Positions 17,309 through 25,743 of a stretch of DNA of 64,000 nt are shown piece by piece. Under the pieces are notes generated by a model. The model did not search any database, had not been told where the DNA came from, and saw only the letters and a program-made list of their open reading frames with translations. A program made the position numbers and the translations under genes. Within the stretch, counting starts at the first letter, position 1; each line of letters starts with the position of its first letter. This DNA comes from Luteibacter sp. UNC138MFCol5.1 (GTDB lineage: Bacteria > Pseudomonadota > Gammaproteobacteria > Xanthomonadales > Rhodanobacteraceae), in the NCBI RefSeq assembly GCF_900110505.1, contig NZ_FODZ01000001.1, positions 667,861-731,860 of the forward strand. The letters run 5' to 3'.

Positions 17309-18298
17309 TCAGAGCCCCATTTCCTTGCGCACCTCGGCCGAGTTGGCCTTGGTGATCAGCTGGCCGGTGGTCAGCGTCAGCTGCGGCGGCGCCTTGTCGT
17401 TCTTGATCCACTCGTACATGTTCACCGACGTCTCATAGCCGTGGCGCTTCGGGCTGATCAGCACGCTGCCGAAGAAGCCGGTCGGCTCGCCCTTGGCGAA
17501 CTCGTTGAGCGCCGAGTTGCTGCCGCCGATGCCCACGCCGATCATGTTGTCGGCACGGAAACCGCGACCCTCGGCGGCGCGCACCGCACCCAGCACGGCC
17601 TCGTCGTTGAGACCGAACGCGACCCAGTGCTTGTACTTCGGGTTCTGCGTGATGGCGATGTTCGCGGCGTTGAACGCGTTCTCCGTGTCCGTCTTGGCTT
17701 CCGGGGCGTTGACGATGTTGGCGGTCGGGAAGCCCGCGGCGGTCAGCGCCGCGATGGCGCCGTCGGTACGCTCCTTCGCGGTGGGCAGCTGGTCGTAGGA
17801 GATGCGCAGGGCGCCGGTCTCTTCCGGATTCCAGCCGCGCTTCTTCATTTCGTCCGCGATCGCCTGGCCGACCTGCTCGCCGATCTTCGAGGCCGAGATG
17901 CCCATGTGCGGGACCGTGTCGATCGCGTTGCCCGAGCCGTCGACGAGGCGATCGTCGACCGTCATGAGCTTCAGGCCGTCCGCTTTCGCCTTGGCGACGA
18001 TGGAGGGGCCCAGCTTCACGTCGGGCGTGCAGATGATGAAACCCTGCGCATGCTGCGACTTGAGATTGTCGATGGCGGTGAGCACCTGGCCGCCGTCCGG
18101 CGCGCCGATCTTCACCAGCGTGAAGCCTTTTTCCTTCGCCGCCTGTTCGGCGTACTTCCATTCGTCCTGGAACCACGGTTCCTCGGGCTGCTTCACGACG
18201 AAGCCGATCTTGACCTGGTCGTTGCCGCCCGACGAGCAGGCGGAAAGCGTCAGGGCCAGTGCGAGCACTTTGAGGCCAGTGGCGATCTTGTTCTTCAT
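17309..18298 (-). CDS. Periplasmic sugar-binding lipoprotein (AraF-like)
   Basis: Binds the sugar in the periplasm and delivers it to the permease. The 329-residue product has a lipoprotein signal with lipobox LSAC (Cys21), unusual for a Gram-negative solute-binding protein, which are mostly soluble. The rest matches the AraF type of periplasmic binding protein: [15 protein letters not shown] at the start of the first lobe, [12 protein letters not shown], and [18 protein letters not shown]. The family binds L-arabinose, D-galactose and D-fucose, which fits the galactonate genes downstream. It is second in the operon after dgoK. Confidence 0.88.
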   Translation of the reverse strand: MKNKIATGLKVLALALTLSACSSGGNDQVKIGFVVKQPEEPWFQDEWKYAEQAAKEKGFTLVKIGAPDGGQVLTAIDNLKSQHAQGFIICTPDVKLGPSIVAKAKADGLKLMTVDDRLVDGSGNAIDTVPHMGISASKIGEQVGQAIADEMKKRGWNPEETGALRISYDQLPTAKERTDGAIAALTAAGFPTANIVNAPEAKTDTENAFNAANIAITQNPKYKHWVAFGLNDEAVLGAVRAAEGRGFRADNMIGVGIGGSNSALNEFAKGEPTGFFGSVLISPKRHGYETSVNMYEWIKNDKAPPQLTLTTGQLITKANSAEVRKEMGL

Positions 18299-18321
18299 GC
18301 GGTCCCTCCTCTTGGATTCAG

Positions 18322-19320
18322 TCAGTCGACCAGGCCGCGTTCGCGGGCGACGGCGATGGCGCCGTAGCCCGCGAGGTCGCGTTGGTCGTCGTCGTCCAGC
18401 ACCGTGACGGTGCCGGAGAAGAAGTCGTCGCCTTCGACCAGGCGGGCGATGGCTTCACGCAGGATCGGCTTGCCGCTGATGACGAAGCGGGTGCCCGGGC
18501 TCATGCGGATGGCGCTGGAATTCTTCAGCGTCAGCAGATCGGAGCCGAGGACGGCACCGAGCAGGAAGTTGGCGCGCGCGTTGGCGTCGTACACGGCGAA
18601 CTGGTCGAGGATGCGCACGCTGAAGCACGCGCGGCCGAGACCGATCTTCTTCGCCGAGTTCGCGCCCGCCAGCAGCATGTCCGTGTCGACCTGCTTCGCG
18701 AAACCTTCCTTCAGCGAGCCCGCGAGGATCGTGTCGTGCGAGATCACGTGCAGCAGTTCGCCGGCGAGCGTGGTGACGCAGCCCTCGATGCGCCGCTTGC
18801 CGTCGATGCTGACGAACTTGGAATGCGAGCCTGGCAGCACGATGACGGTGGGTTCGTCGATGCCGAGGCGCTCCACCAGCGCGAAGGATTCGACCTCCTC
18901 GCCGCGCATCATGTCCATCGCCTCGCAGTTGTGCAGGCCGATGTGATCGACGGCGTTGCGCACGCCAGGCACGAACCAGATCGGATCGCGCCACACGTTG
19001 GGCACGAGGCTTTCGCGCATCGCGCCGGCGAGGTCGCCGATGCCGGCGGCGGCGGGCACGTGCGGAATCTCGCAAAGGCCCACGTTCGACGTGATCATGC
19101 CCGAGGCGATCACGCGGCCGATGTCGGCTTCGCCGAGCGACGCCGTCGCCAGCGCCTCGCCGATCGTCTCGCGCACGCCTTCTTCGAGCTTCGTCTTGCT
19201 GCCGGTGATCGCGGTGTCGCGCACGCCGACCTGGCGGGCGGCCTGACCGGCGACATCGCCGTCCTTCCAGACGGTGACCCGCGTGTTGGTGGTGCCGGTG
19301 TCGATCGTGAGGATGTTCAT
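18322..19320 (-). CDS. dgoK: 2-dehydro-3-deoxygalactonokinase
   Basis: Phosphorylates 2-keto-3-deoxygalactonate to KDPGal. The 332-residue product opens with the phosphate-binding motif TIDTGTTNTRVTVW of the ASKHA kinase fold and continues with family-typical segments FVPGVRN, DMMRGEEVE, VLPGSHSKFVSIDG and TLAGELLHVI. It is the first gene of the catabolic operon, so its leader (19321-19424) must carry the main promoter, shared with the divergent regulator gene. The GGAGGGACC ribosome binding site of the next gene lies in the 23-base gap after its stop. Confidence 0.92.
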   Translation of the reverse strand: MNILTIDTGTTNTRVTVWKDGDVAGQAARQVGVRDTAITGSKTKLEEGVRETIGEALATASLGEADIGRVIASGMITSNVGLCEIPHVPAAAGIGDLAGAMRESLVPNVWRDPIWFVPGVRNAVDHIGLHNCEAMDMMRGEEVESFALVERLGIDEPTVIVLPGSHSKFVSIDGKRRIEGCVTTLAGELLHVISHDTILAGSLKEGFAKQVDTDMLLAGANSAKKIGLGRACFSVRILDQFAVYDANARANFLLGAVLGSDLLTLKNSSAIRMSPGTRFVISGKPILREAIARLVEGDDFFSGTVTVLDDDDQRDLAGYGAIAVARERGLVD

Positions 19321-19356
19321 CGATGGTCCGCTCGAAATCGCCCCGGATTCTTGGCG

Positions 19357-19376
19357 TTGCCTGACAAGGCAGGCAA
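19357..19376. promoter_or_regulatory. Palindrome in the dgoK/lysR divergent intergenic region, candidate LysR-type operator
   Basis: TTGCCTG-ACAAGG-CAGGCAA, a 7-bp perfect inverted repeat with a 6-bp centre, and it fits the T-N11-A pattern of LysR-type binding sites. It lies 37 bases upstream of dgoK and 48 upstream of the regulator start, the classic place for control of both. Binding is inferred. Confidence 0.6.
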
Positions 19377-19424
19377 ACTAGAATTTCTTCGGGGTTTCCC
19401 CAAGTTTTTTTGAATGAGTCCGCA

Positions 19425-20300
19425 ATGAAGCGCTCGCTACCCCTCCATGCCGTGCGCGTGTTCGAGCTTGCAGCGCAGCATATGAGCTTCACGAAGGCCG
19501 GCGAGGAGCTCTCGCTGACGGCCGCGGCGGTCAGTGCGCAAGTCAAATTGCTGGAGTCGTATCTCGGCACGCCGTTGTTTGTGCGTAGCAACAATCGACT
19601 CTCGCTGACGGCGGCCGGCGAGAACTATTTTCCTCGTATTCGCGACGCGTTTCGTGCACTGCAACATGCCACGGACCAGCTGATGGGGCAGCGCGATGCC
19701 TCGTTGCGGGTCGCCGTTCCCCCGACGTTCGGTACGAAGTGGCTCGTGCCACGGCTCTTCCGGTTCTTCGCGCGGCACCCGGCGATCGCCGTCGAGGTCG
19801 TGACCGACGGTGGCGACGAGGGCACGTGGGACCTCTCCGTCGACGATCGCGTCGTCGAAGGTGTGGAGCAGTCCATCCTCGTGGTGAGCGGCTACACGCC
19901 GGTGTGCGCGCCGTCGCTCGCGGGCGCGCTGCGCGGACCCGAGGATCTCGCCGCGCAGATGCTCCTCCACGAACGCCCGGGGCGTCGCGCGGCCGCGGCG
20001 GTCAGCTGGGACCAGTGGTTCGAGCGAGCTGGCGTGGAGCCGGGGCCGGTATCGCGCGAGATGGGGTTCGGCGACGGCACGATGATGCTGCAGGCCGCCA
20101 TCGAGGGGCAGGGCGTGGCGCTGGCGCAGGAACTGCTGGTGGCCTACGACCTCGCGGCCGGACGCCTGGTGGAGCCGTTCCGCCTTCCGCTACCGCTCCA
20201 GCACACGTATTACCTCGCGGTGTCGCGCGACGCGGCCGATCGCGAGGAGCTGGCGACGTTCCGCGCATGGCTCACCTCGGAGCTCGCGCCCGCGGCGTGA
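19425..20300 (+). CDS. LysR-family transcriptional regulator (GcvA-like) of the galactose operon
   Basis: Probably controls the divergent galactose catabolic operon. The 291-residue protein has the N-terminal winged helix-turn-helix (LPLHAVRVFELAAQHMSF, AAVSAQVKLLE, TPLFVRSN) and a periplasmic-binding-like effector domain from about residue 90. Sequence is GcvA-like. I use ATG 19425; a TTG at 19410 in the same frame is possible. Neither has a strong SD sequence. In E. coli the dgo genes answer to the GntR-type DgoR, so a LysR protein here is a different control scheme. Confidence 0.86.
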   Translation: MKRSLPLHAVRVFELAAQHMSFTKAGEELSLTAAAVSAQVKLLESYLGTPLFVRSNNRLSLTAAGENYFPRIRDAFRALQHATDQLMGQRDASLRVAVPPTFGTKWLVPRLFRFFARHPAIAVEVVTDGGDEGTWDLSVDDRVVEGVEQSILVVSGYTPVCAPSLAGALRGPEDLAAQMLLHERPGRRAAAAVSWDQWFERAGVEPGPVSREMGFGDGTMMLQAAIEGQGVALAQELLVAYDLAAGRLVEPFRLPLPLQHTYYLAVSRDAADREELATFRAWLTSELAPAA

Positions 20301-20307
20301 CGATTGC

Positions 20308-20401
20308 CTACCGAAGGGTGGGAGCCGATCGTATCGGCGAAGGGTGCTCGCGACGGGCCCGCTATCGCGGGATCGCCGATACGATCGGCTCCCACTCTCG
20401 G
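20308..20401. repeat. Palindromic repeat (GGGAGCCGATCGTATCGGC type) at a convergent junction
   Basis: CTACCGAAGGGTGGGAGCCG... and its complement ending CTCCCACTCTCGG, separated by about 35 bases that include a short CGCGACGGGCCCGC segment. It lies between the convergent lysR and dedA genes. Confidence 0.9.
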
Positions 20402-20418
20402 ATGGGGGGCGAGGCGCC

Positions 20419-21036
20419 TCAGCCGCAGTCGCGGGCCGCGCGCTTGCGCCGCCACCAGATCACGCCAAGTGCAAGCAGCGCGCCGGCGATGGCCAGCCAT
20501 ACGCCTGTCTGGCCGCGGTGAATCCACATCGCCAGCCACTCGTGGTTGTGCGCGCCGAAATACCCGAGGTACACCCAGATCGGCACGCTGATGGCGGCGG
20601 CGAGTCCATCGAGGAGGAGGAAGCGGAAGAAGCCGACACGATGCGTGGCGCCGGCGGTGATGAATACCGCGGTGCGCATGCCGGGCAGGAACCTCGCGAC
20701 GAACATCATGCGATTGCCGTAGCGCTCGAACTTCTCCTGCACCTTCGCATAGCGCTCGGGCGTCAGCAGGCGCGCCACCAACCGCCAGCTCATGATCCGG
20801 CCGCCGAAATGACGACCGAGCAGGAACATCGTGGAATCGCCCACCAGCACGCCCGCCATGCCGACGCCGACCATGGTGTGGACGTCGCCGTAGCCCAGGC
20901 CCGTGATGATGCCGCCGGCCACGAGCGTGATGTCCTCGGGCAGGGGCAGGCCCGCCCCGCAGAGCATCAGCGCGAAGAAGACGGCGAGGTAGCCGTTCCT
21001 TCCGAAGAAATCGACGAGGTCGTTGAGCAGGTCCAT
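20419..21036 (-). CDS. DedA-family membrane protein
   Basis: DedA proteins are inner-membrane proteins now linked to lipid flipping (undecaprenyl-phosphate or phospholipid) and to resistance to cationic agents. The 205-residue product shows the family signature: an acidic segment (GAGLPLPEDITLVAGG), GDSTMFLLGRHFGG, KFERYGNRMMFVARFLPGMR with the conserved arginines, and TAGATHRVGFFRF. A C-terminal helix ends in a basic tail (WWRRKRAARDCG). I start it at ATG 21036 because upstream residues in the frame are not DedA-like. Confidence 0.88.
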   Translation of the reverse strand: MDLLNDLVDFFGRNGYLAVFFALMLCGAGLPLPEDITLVAGGIITGLGYGDVHTMVGVGMAGVLVGDSTMFLLGRHFGGRIMSWRLVARLLTPERYAKVQEKFERYGNRMMFVARFLPGMRTAVFITAGATHRVGFFRFLLLDGLAAAISVPIWVYLGYFGAHNHEWLAMWIHRGQTGVWLAIAGALLALGVIWWRRKRAARDCG

Positions 21037-21127
21037 CAGTGGTGCGCGAAGCCGGCTGGGGCCGGTCCCCTGGAGGTACGAAGTCGGGATGATCCCACGG
21101 ATCGCGTTACGGCTGCGGTGCGATGCA

Positions 21128-22873
21128 TCATTCGCCATCCATGGGTGCGGGGGTCGCGCGGGCCGCCAGGAGCACGCGAAGTTCGGCTTTTTCGGTGTCG
21201 TCAAGCACGCCTTCGCGCGCGCGGGCGATCAGGTACTCGCGACGTTGTGTCGTGGCCTGGCGCTGCATCTGGGCCAGCGCGTCGAGGAATTCGACGCGCT
21301 GCATGTCCGCCTCGCCGATCACCTCGGCGGCCATGAGCTTCTGTAGCGACGCGTACTCGGGCCGATCCATGAAGTGCTCGACGAGCACGGCCGGGTTGAT
21401 GCCGGGGCGGGCACGGGCCACGTCGACGAGTTCGGCGAGCAGGCCGACCCCCGGTCGATCCAGGCGCAGGAAGGCGTAGGGCGGCTCGACCTCCTCGGCC
21501 AGCGCCGGCTGCGCGAGCAGCAGCGTGATGGCGCTGCGGACGAGGCTGCGCTGCACGTTGGCCGGACGGGCCTGGGCAAGACGGGCATTCGCCTCCGGCT
21601 CGGCCTCAAGCACGGCGCGGGCGCCGGTGCGCCGCTGCAGTTCCTGGCCCATCAGGTCGCGGAACGCGCCGTCCGGCAGGCGCGCGATAAGCGGGCGCGC
21701 CCGCTCGGCCAGGCGGGCCCGGCCATCGATCTTCGAGGTGTCCACATCGCGGGCCAGTTCCTCGAAGAAGTACTCCGACATCGGCATCGCGTCGGTCATG
21801 CGCTTCTCGAAACCCTCCTTGCCTTCCTTGCGGACCAGTGTGTCCGGATCCTCGCCATCGGGCAGGAAGAGGAAGTGCGCCTGGCGGCCGTCGCGCATGC
21901 GCGGGAGGATCGACTCCAGCGCACGCCACGCGGCCTGCCGGCCAGCGCGGTCGCCGTCGAAGCAGAAGTAGACGTCGGGAGCGGCGCGGAAGAGGACTTC
22001 GGCATGCTCCGGCGTGGTCGCGGTGCCGAGGGTGGCGACGGCGATCGGCAGGCCGGCCTGGTGCAGGGCGATGACGTCCATGTAGCCCTCGACCACCATG
22101 ATCCGGGTGAGGGTCTGGTTCGCCTGCTTCACCTGCCACAGGGCGAACAGCTCGCGACCCTTGTGGAACAGCGGGGTTTCCGGCGAATTGAGGTATTTCG
22201 GGCTCTGCTCGGACGACAGCACGCGGCCGCCGAAGGCGATCACGCGGCCGCGGCGATCGAGGATCGGGAACATGACGCGCTCGCGGAAGCGGTCGTAGCG
22301 GTTGCCGCGCTCGTTGCTGGCGACCATGCCGGCCTCGTTGAGCAGCTGGCGTCGCCGGTCGGTGCTGCCGAGGGCCTTGAGCACGCCGTCGAAACCCGCC
22401 GGCGCCCAGCCGATGCGGAAGCGCTTCACGATCTCGTCGTCGAGGCCGCGCCGGTCGACGTACGACCGGGCCTCGGCGCTGTTGCCGAGCTCGCGCTGGT
22501 AGAAGCTGGCCGCCTCGTCGAGCAGCGTGTAGAGGTCGCTGCGGTCCTCGCGTGGCTTGTCGTCGCGAGCACCCTCGTAGGGCACCTTCAGGCCGACCGA
22601 CTGGGCGAGTTCCTCGATGGCGTCGGGGAATTCGAGGCGGTCGTAATCCATGATGAACTTGATCGCGCTGCCGTGGGCGCCGCAGCCGAAGCAATGGAAG
22701 AACTGCTTCTGGGGGCTGACATAGAACGAGGGCGAGCGCTCGTTGTGGAACGGGCAGCAGGCCGTCCACTCGCGCCCCGCCTTCTTCAGCGGGACGCGCC
22801 GTTCGATCACGTCGACGATGTCGACGCGGGTCAGGAGCTCATCGATGAAATTGTCGGGGATACGGCCACGCAT
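21128..22873 (-). CDS. dnaG: DNA primase
   Basis: Makes RNA primers at the replication fork. The 581-residue protein has the N-terminal zinc ribbon with Cys40, His43, Cys61 and Cys64, the RNA polymerase domain (FGGRVLSSEQSPKYLNSPE), the Toprim core with EGYMDVIALHQAG and CFDGDRAG, and a shorter C-terminal helicase-binding region. It lies downstream of rpsU, yqeY and a DUF1328 gene on the same strand, the usual macromolecular-synthesis operon order. rpoD would be expected next but a DedA gene follows instead, so rpoD is elsewhere or was displaced. Confidence 0.95.
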   Translation of the reverse strand: MRGRIPDNFIDELLTRVDIVDVIERRVPLKKAGREWTACCPFHNERSPSFYVSPQKQFFHCFGCGAHGSAIKFIMDYDRLEFPDAIEELAQSVGLKVPYEGARDDKPREDRSDLYTLLDEAASFYQRELGNSAEARSYVDRRGLDDEIVKRFRIGWAPAGFDGVLKALGSTDRRRQLLNEAGMVASNERGNRYDRFRERVMFPILDRRGRVIAFGGRVLSSEQSPKYLNSPETPLFHKGRELFALWQVKQANQTLTRIMVVEGYMDVIALHQAGLPIAVATLGTATTPEHAEVLFRAAPDVYFCFDGDRAGRQAAWRALESILPRMRDGRQAHFLFLPDGEDPDTLVRKEGKEGFEKRMTDAMPMSEYFFEELARDVDTSKIDGRARLAERARPLIARLPDGAFRDLMGQELQRRTGARAVLEAEPEANARLAQARPANVQRSLVRSAITLLLAQPALAEEVEPPYAFLRLDRPGVGLLAELVDVARARPGINPAVLVEHFMDRPEYASLQKLMAAEVIGEADMQRVEFLDALAQMQRQATTQRREYLIARAREGVLDDTEKAELRVLLAARATPAPMDGE

Positions 22874-22925
22874 GAGCCCCCTAGGATGCCACGCATCCGC
22901 TTCCGTATGGAGTCTGGCGGACTCG

Positions 22926-23099
22926 TCAGAACGCCATGTGGAACACGCCGATGACGGCGAGGATCGCGAGCACGAAGAGGATCAGGAAGATGGCGAAGCA
23001 GACCTTGGCGATCGTCGCGGCGATCCCCGAGACCCGGCTGAAGCCGAGCGCGCCGGTGACCAGGGCGATGAGGCCGAAGATGATGGCGTACTTGAGCAT
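22926..23099 (-). CDS. DUF1328-family small membrane protein (YtjA-like)
   Basis: A 57-residue protein with two hydrophobic helices (about residues 5-24 and 30-52) matching the DUF1328 pattern: [20 protein letters not shown] and a second helix with [17 protein letters not shown]. It has a strong GGAGG ribosome binding site at the right spacing. Function of the family is unknown. It is unusual to find it between yqeY and dnaG. Its promoter may lie in the 130 bases between it and the palindromic repeat at 23216. Confidence 0.85.
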   Translation of the reverse strand: MLKYAIIFGLIALVTGALGFSRVSGIAATIAKVCFAIFLILFVLAILAVIGVFHMAF

Positions 23100-23215
23100 G
23101 GGAGACCTCCGTCGGGCGCCGGAGGAACACCCGCCAGTCGCGTGGGGGAGGATGCGGACGTGAACGTGGGGGTGTCGTGAAAGGGGCAGGTTGCCCCCAC
23201 CACGGCGAGCCGTTG

Positions 23216-23322
23216 GTAGGAGCGCGCCCTGCGCGCGACGGCTTTTCGCCGCTGCGTCGAAGCTGGCGCGCCAGTTCGCGGGCACGGCTCCAAAACATGT
23301 CGCGCGCAGGGCGCGCTCCTAC
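23216..23322. repeat. Palindromic dispersed repeat (GTAGGAGCGCGCC type)
   Basis: Left arm GTAGGAGCGCGCCCTGCGCG at 23216 onward and the matching complement at 23299-23322. The spacer holds GGCTTTTCGCC and a TGGCGCGCCA core, also seen in the 30334-31256 array. It sits between yqeY and the DUF1328 gene, both on the minus strand, eight bases after the yqeY stop, and probably ends or attenuates rpsU-yqeY transcription. Confidence 0.9.
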
Positions 23323-23329
23323 GGGCGGA

Positions 23330-23773
23330 TCAGGCCAGCTTCGCCTTCACCTTGCCCGCCACGGCGGCCATGTCGGCGCGGCCGACGGCCTTTTCCTTGA
23401 TCAGGGCCACGACCTTGCCCATGTCGCGGGCCGAGGTGGCGCCCGATTCGGCGATGGCGGCGGCGATGATGGCGTCGAGCTCCGCCTCCGACAGCTTGGC
23501 GGGAAGGTAGCCGTCGATGATGCCCATCTCGTAGCGTTCGATCGATGCCAGGTCGTCGCGGCCGGCCTTGTCGTACTGCTCGATCGAGTCGCGGCGCTGT
23601 TTCTGCATCTTTTCGAGCACGGCGAGCACCTGGGTGTCGTCCAGTTCGATCCGTTCGTCGACTTCACGCTGCTTGATCTGGGCCTGGACCAGGCGGATCA
23701 CGGCCAGGCGATCCTTTTCCCCGCCCTTCATGGCGGCCTTCATGTCTTCGGTGATCTTTGCCTTGAGGCTCAT
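23330..23773 (-). CDS. yqeY: YqeY/GatB-related protein
   Basis: A 147-residue protein of the YqeY family: N-terminal helical part (MSLKAKITEDMKAAMK) and a C-terminal domain like the tail of the GatB subunit of amidotransferase. It may bind tRNA or ribosomal components, but its role is not settled in the family. ATG 23773 has a GGAG site eleven bases upstream; the frame runs on for 28 more residues that are not conserved. It is commonly found between rpsU and dnaG. Confidence 0.92.
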   Translation of the reverse strand: MSLKAKITEDMKAAMKGGEKDRLAVIRLVQAQIKQREVDERIELDDTQVLAVLEKMQKQRRDSIEQYDKAGRDDLASIERYEMGIIDGYLPAKLSEAELDAIIAAAIAESGATSARDMGKVVALIKEKAVGRADMAAVAGKVKAKLA

Positions 23774-23793
23774 TTCTTTTCTCCGGGACGACG

Positions 23794-23826
23794 AAAAGCC
23801 GGCTTCACCTTTCGGCAAAGCCGGCT
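23794..23826 (-). terminator. Hairpin downstream of rpsU, possible attenuator
   Basis: Read on the minus strand, AGCCGGCTT, a 12-base loop, AAGCCGGCT, then TTTTCG. A 9-bp stem followed by a short T run, 80 bases after rpsU and 21 before yqeY. It would lower transcription into yqeY and dnaG, as rpsU terminators do in E. coli. Confidence 0.6.
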
Positions 23827-23905
23827 CGGGATTTCCGCCTGAATGCGGCAGCGGCATAAACGCGCCAACCGCGACACCAGTCCGGCCACGGGGCCGGCGG
23901 GTGCA

Positions 23906-24121
23906 TCAGTACATGCGGGTCCGGCGCGTCGTGTCGCGGGACAGACGGCGCAGGTGGCGCTTCACAGCAGCAGCGCGCTTGCGCTTACGCTCCTGGGTCG
24001 GCTTTTCGTAAAATTCGCGCTTGCGCGTTTCGGCCAGCACGCCAGCCTTCTCGCACGTACGCTTGAAGCGGCGAAGGGCAAGCTCAAACGGCTCGTTCTC
24101 GCGGACTTTAACGCTCGGCAT
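23906..24121 (-). CDS. rpsU: 30S ribosomal protein S21
   Basis: Small basic protein of the 30S subunit needed for initiation. The 71-residue product matches bS21 throughout: [20 protein letters not shown] at the N-terminus, the conserved [13 protein letters not shown] middle and an Arg-rich C-terminus ([14 protein letters not shown]). It has its own strong promoter at 24170-24199 and is the first gene of the rpsU-yqeY-dnaG group. Confidence 0.97.
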   Translation of the reverse strand: MPSVKVRENEPFELALRRFKRTCEKAGVLAETRKREFYEKPTQERKRKRAAAVKRHLRRLSRDTTRRTRMY

Positions 24122-24169
24122 GGAAACTCCACTTGTTTAAACTGACCCGTGAGACCGGGTGAGCCGTGG

Positions 24170-24199
24170 ATTATAACGTGATCGAAATGAAAAATTCAA
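24170..24199 (-). promoter_or_regulatory. rpsU promoter (sigma-70 type), overlapping the tsaD start codon
   Basis: On the minus strand TTGAAT (24199-24194), 18 bases, then a perfect TATAAT (24175-24170). Transcription would begin near 24163 and give a leader of about 42 bases that contains a small hairpin (ACCCG/CGGGT, 24145-24160). The -35 box lies inside the first codons of the divergent tsaD gene. Confidence 0.75.
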
Positions 24200-25227
24200 A
24201 GCCCGTGCTAGGGGTGGAAACGTCCTGTGACGAGACGGGCGTCGCGCTGCTGCGCTGGGACCCCGAAAACCCGGGCCGCGGGCTGCTCTCCCATGCCCTT
24301 TTCAGCCAGATCGCCCTCCATGCCGAGTACGGCGGCGTCGTGCCGGAACTGGCCAGCCGCGACCACGTCCGCAAGCTGCTCCCGCTGGTCCGCGAGGCCC
24401 TTAAGAGCGCCGGGCTCACCCCCGCCGACCTTGGCGGCGTGGCCTACACGGCCGGTCCGGGTCTGGTCGGCGCCCTGCTGGTCGGGGCCTCCGCCGCCCG
24501 CGCCATGGCCTGGGCCCTCGGCGTGCCGGCGATCGGCGTCCACCACATGGAAGGACACCTGCTGGCCCCGCTGCTCGAGGACGATCCCCCGGAACCGCCG
24601 TTTGTGGCGCTCCTGGTCAGCGGCGGTCATTCGATGCTGGTCGAGGTCAAGGCCATCGGCGAATACCGGATCCTCGGCGACACCCTGGATGACGCCGCGG
24701 GCGAGGCGTTCGACAAGACGGCCAAGCTCATGGGCCTGCCATACCCGGGCGGTCCCGCGCTGGCGAAGCTGGCGGAGCAGGGCACGCTGGGCAAGTTTCG
24801 CTTCTCCCGGCCCATGGTCGATCGCCCGGGGCTGGATTTCAGCTTCTCGGGCCTGAAGACCCAGGTGCTGCTGGCCTGGCAGGCGTCGGACAAGAGCGAG
24901 CAGACCCGGGCCGACATCGCGCGCGGCTTCGAGGAGGCCATCGTCGATACGCTGGCCATCAAGTGCCGCCGGGCGCTGGAGGCCACGGGCGCGAAGCGCC
25001 TCGTGATCGCCGGTGGCGTGGGTGCGAACAAGCGGCTGCGCGAGCAGCTGGCGCAGGCCGGGCAGGCGGACGGGTTCCGCGTGTACTTCCCGCGTCTCGC
25101 GTTCTGCACCGACAACGGCGCGATGATCGCGCTCGCCGGCGCCATCCGCCTCGCGTCGGGTCAGCATCAGGACGAAACCATCCAGGTTCATCCGCGCTGG
25201 AATCTCGAGAGCCTGCCGGCAGCGTGA
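24187..25227 (+). CDS. tsaD: tRNA N6-threonylcarbamoyladenosine transferase TsaD
   Basis: Transfers the threonylcarbamoyl group to A37 of ANN-reading tRNAs, together with TsaB and TsaE. The 346-residue protein shows the ASKHA motifs of the family: [16 protein letters not shown], the iron/zinc ligands [33 protein letters not shown], and [11 protein letters not shown] start it at ATG 24187; upstream GTG codons at 24166 and 24178 add up to seven residues without an SD sequence. The gene lies divergent to rpsU, a classical neighbour pair. Confidence 0.95.
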   Translation: MKNSKPVLGVETSCDETGVALLRWDPENPGRGLLSHALFSQIALHAEYGGVVPELASRDHVRKLLPLVREALKSAGLTPADLGGVAYTAGPGLVGALLVGASAARAMAWALGVPAIGVHHMEGHLLAPLLEDDPPEPPFVALLVSGGHSMLVEVKAIGEYRILGDTLDDAAGEAFDKTAKLMGLPYPGGPALAKLAEQGTLGKFRFSRPMVDRPGLDFSFSGLKTQVLLAWQASDKSEQTRADIARGFEEAIVDTLAIKCRRALEATGAKRLVIAGGVGANKRLREQLAQAGQADGFRVYFPRLAFCTDNGAMIALAGAIRLASGQHQDETIQVHPRWNLESLPAA

Positions 25228-25268
25228 CCGCGCCGGGGCCGCGGCCCTGCGGCTCCTCGCGAAAAGCG

Positions 25269-25327
25269 GTCGCGCCCGGGTGCGCTCCCACGACATTCGG
25301 GGTGCTGTGGGAGCGGCCAAGGCCGAC
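25269..25327. repeat. Two half copies of the GTGGGAGCGG repeat family, arms in reversed order
   Basis: A right-arm-like GTCGCGCCCGGGTGCGCTCC (25269-25291) followed by a left-arm-like GTGGGAGCGGCCAAGGCCG (25307-25327). The arms face outward instead of inward, so these are remnants of two adjacent elements. They fill most of the 156-base gap between tsaD and folB; I see nothing else there. Confidence 0.75.
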
Positions 25328-25383
25328 TTGCGAAATCGCCGCACCTCGCCGACCCTGTACGACCCCCTCCACGCCCTGATTCC

Positions 25384-25743
25384 ATGGACATCGTCTTCAT
25401 CGAGGACCTGCGCATCGACGCGGTCATCGGCATCTACGACTGGGAGCGCCGGATCCGGCAGACGCTGTCGTTCGATCTCGAGATGGCCTTCGACAACCGT
25501 CGTCCGGCCGCGAGCGACGACATCGAGCACACGCTGAACTACAAGGCGGTGTCGAAGCGGCTGCAGGCGTACGTGGAATCGACGAGCTTCGGCCTCGTCG
25601 AGACGCTCGCCGAGCGCTGCGCGGAGATCGTCCGCGAGGAGTTCGGCGTGAGCTGGGTGCGCCTGAAGCTTTCCAAGCCCGGCGCCGTGCGCGGCGCGCG
25701 CGCGGTGGGCGTGCGGATCGAGCGCGGCACGCGTCCGGCATGA
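25384..25743 (+). CDS. folB: Dihydroneopterin aldolase
   Basis: Makes 6-hydroxymethyl-dihydropterin for folate synthesis. The 119-residue product has the family motifs IEDLRIDAVIGIYDWERR, LNYKAVSKRL, LVETLAERCAE and the catalytic-lysine region LKLSKPGAVRGA. Its stop overlaps the next start (ATGA at 25740-25743), so it is translationally coupled to the channel gene, with folK following. Confidence 0.93.
   Translation: MDIVFIEDLRIDAVIGIYDWERRIRQTLSFDLEMAFDNRRPAASDDIEHTLNYKAVSKRLQAYVESTSFGLVETLAERCAEIVREEFGVSWVRLKLSKPGAVRGARAVGVRIERGTRPA

Noticed and set aside
16134..17438. 434-codon plus-strand frame opposite the AraG-type gene
   Set aside because: Shadow of the ATPase gene; Asp/His/Ala/Val-rich without motif.
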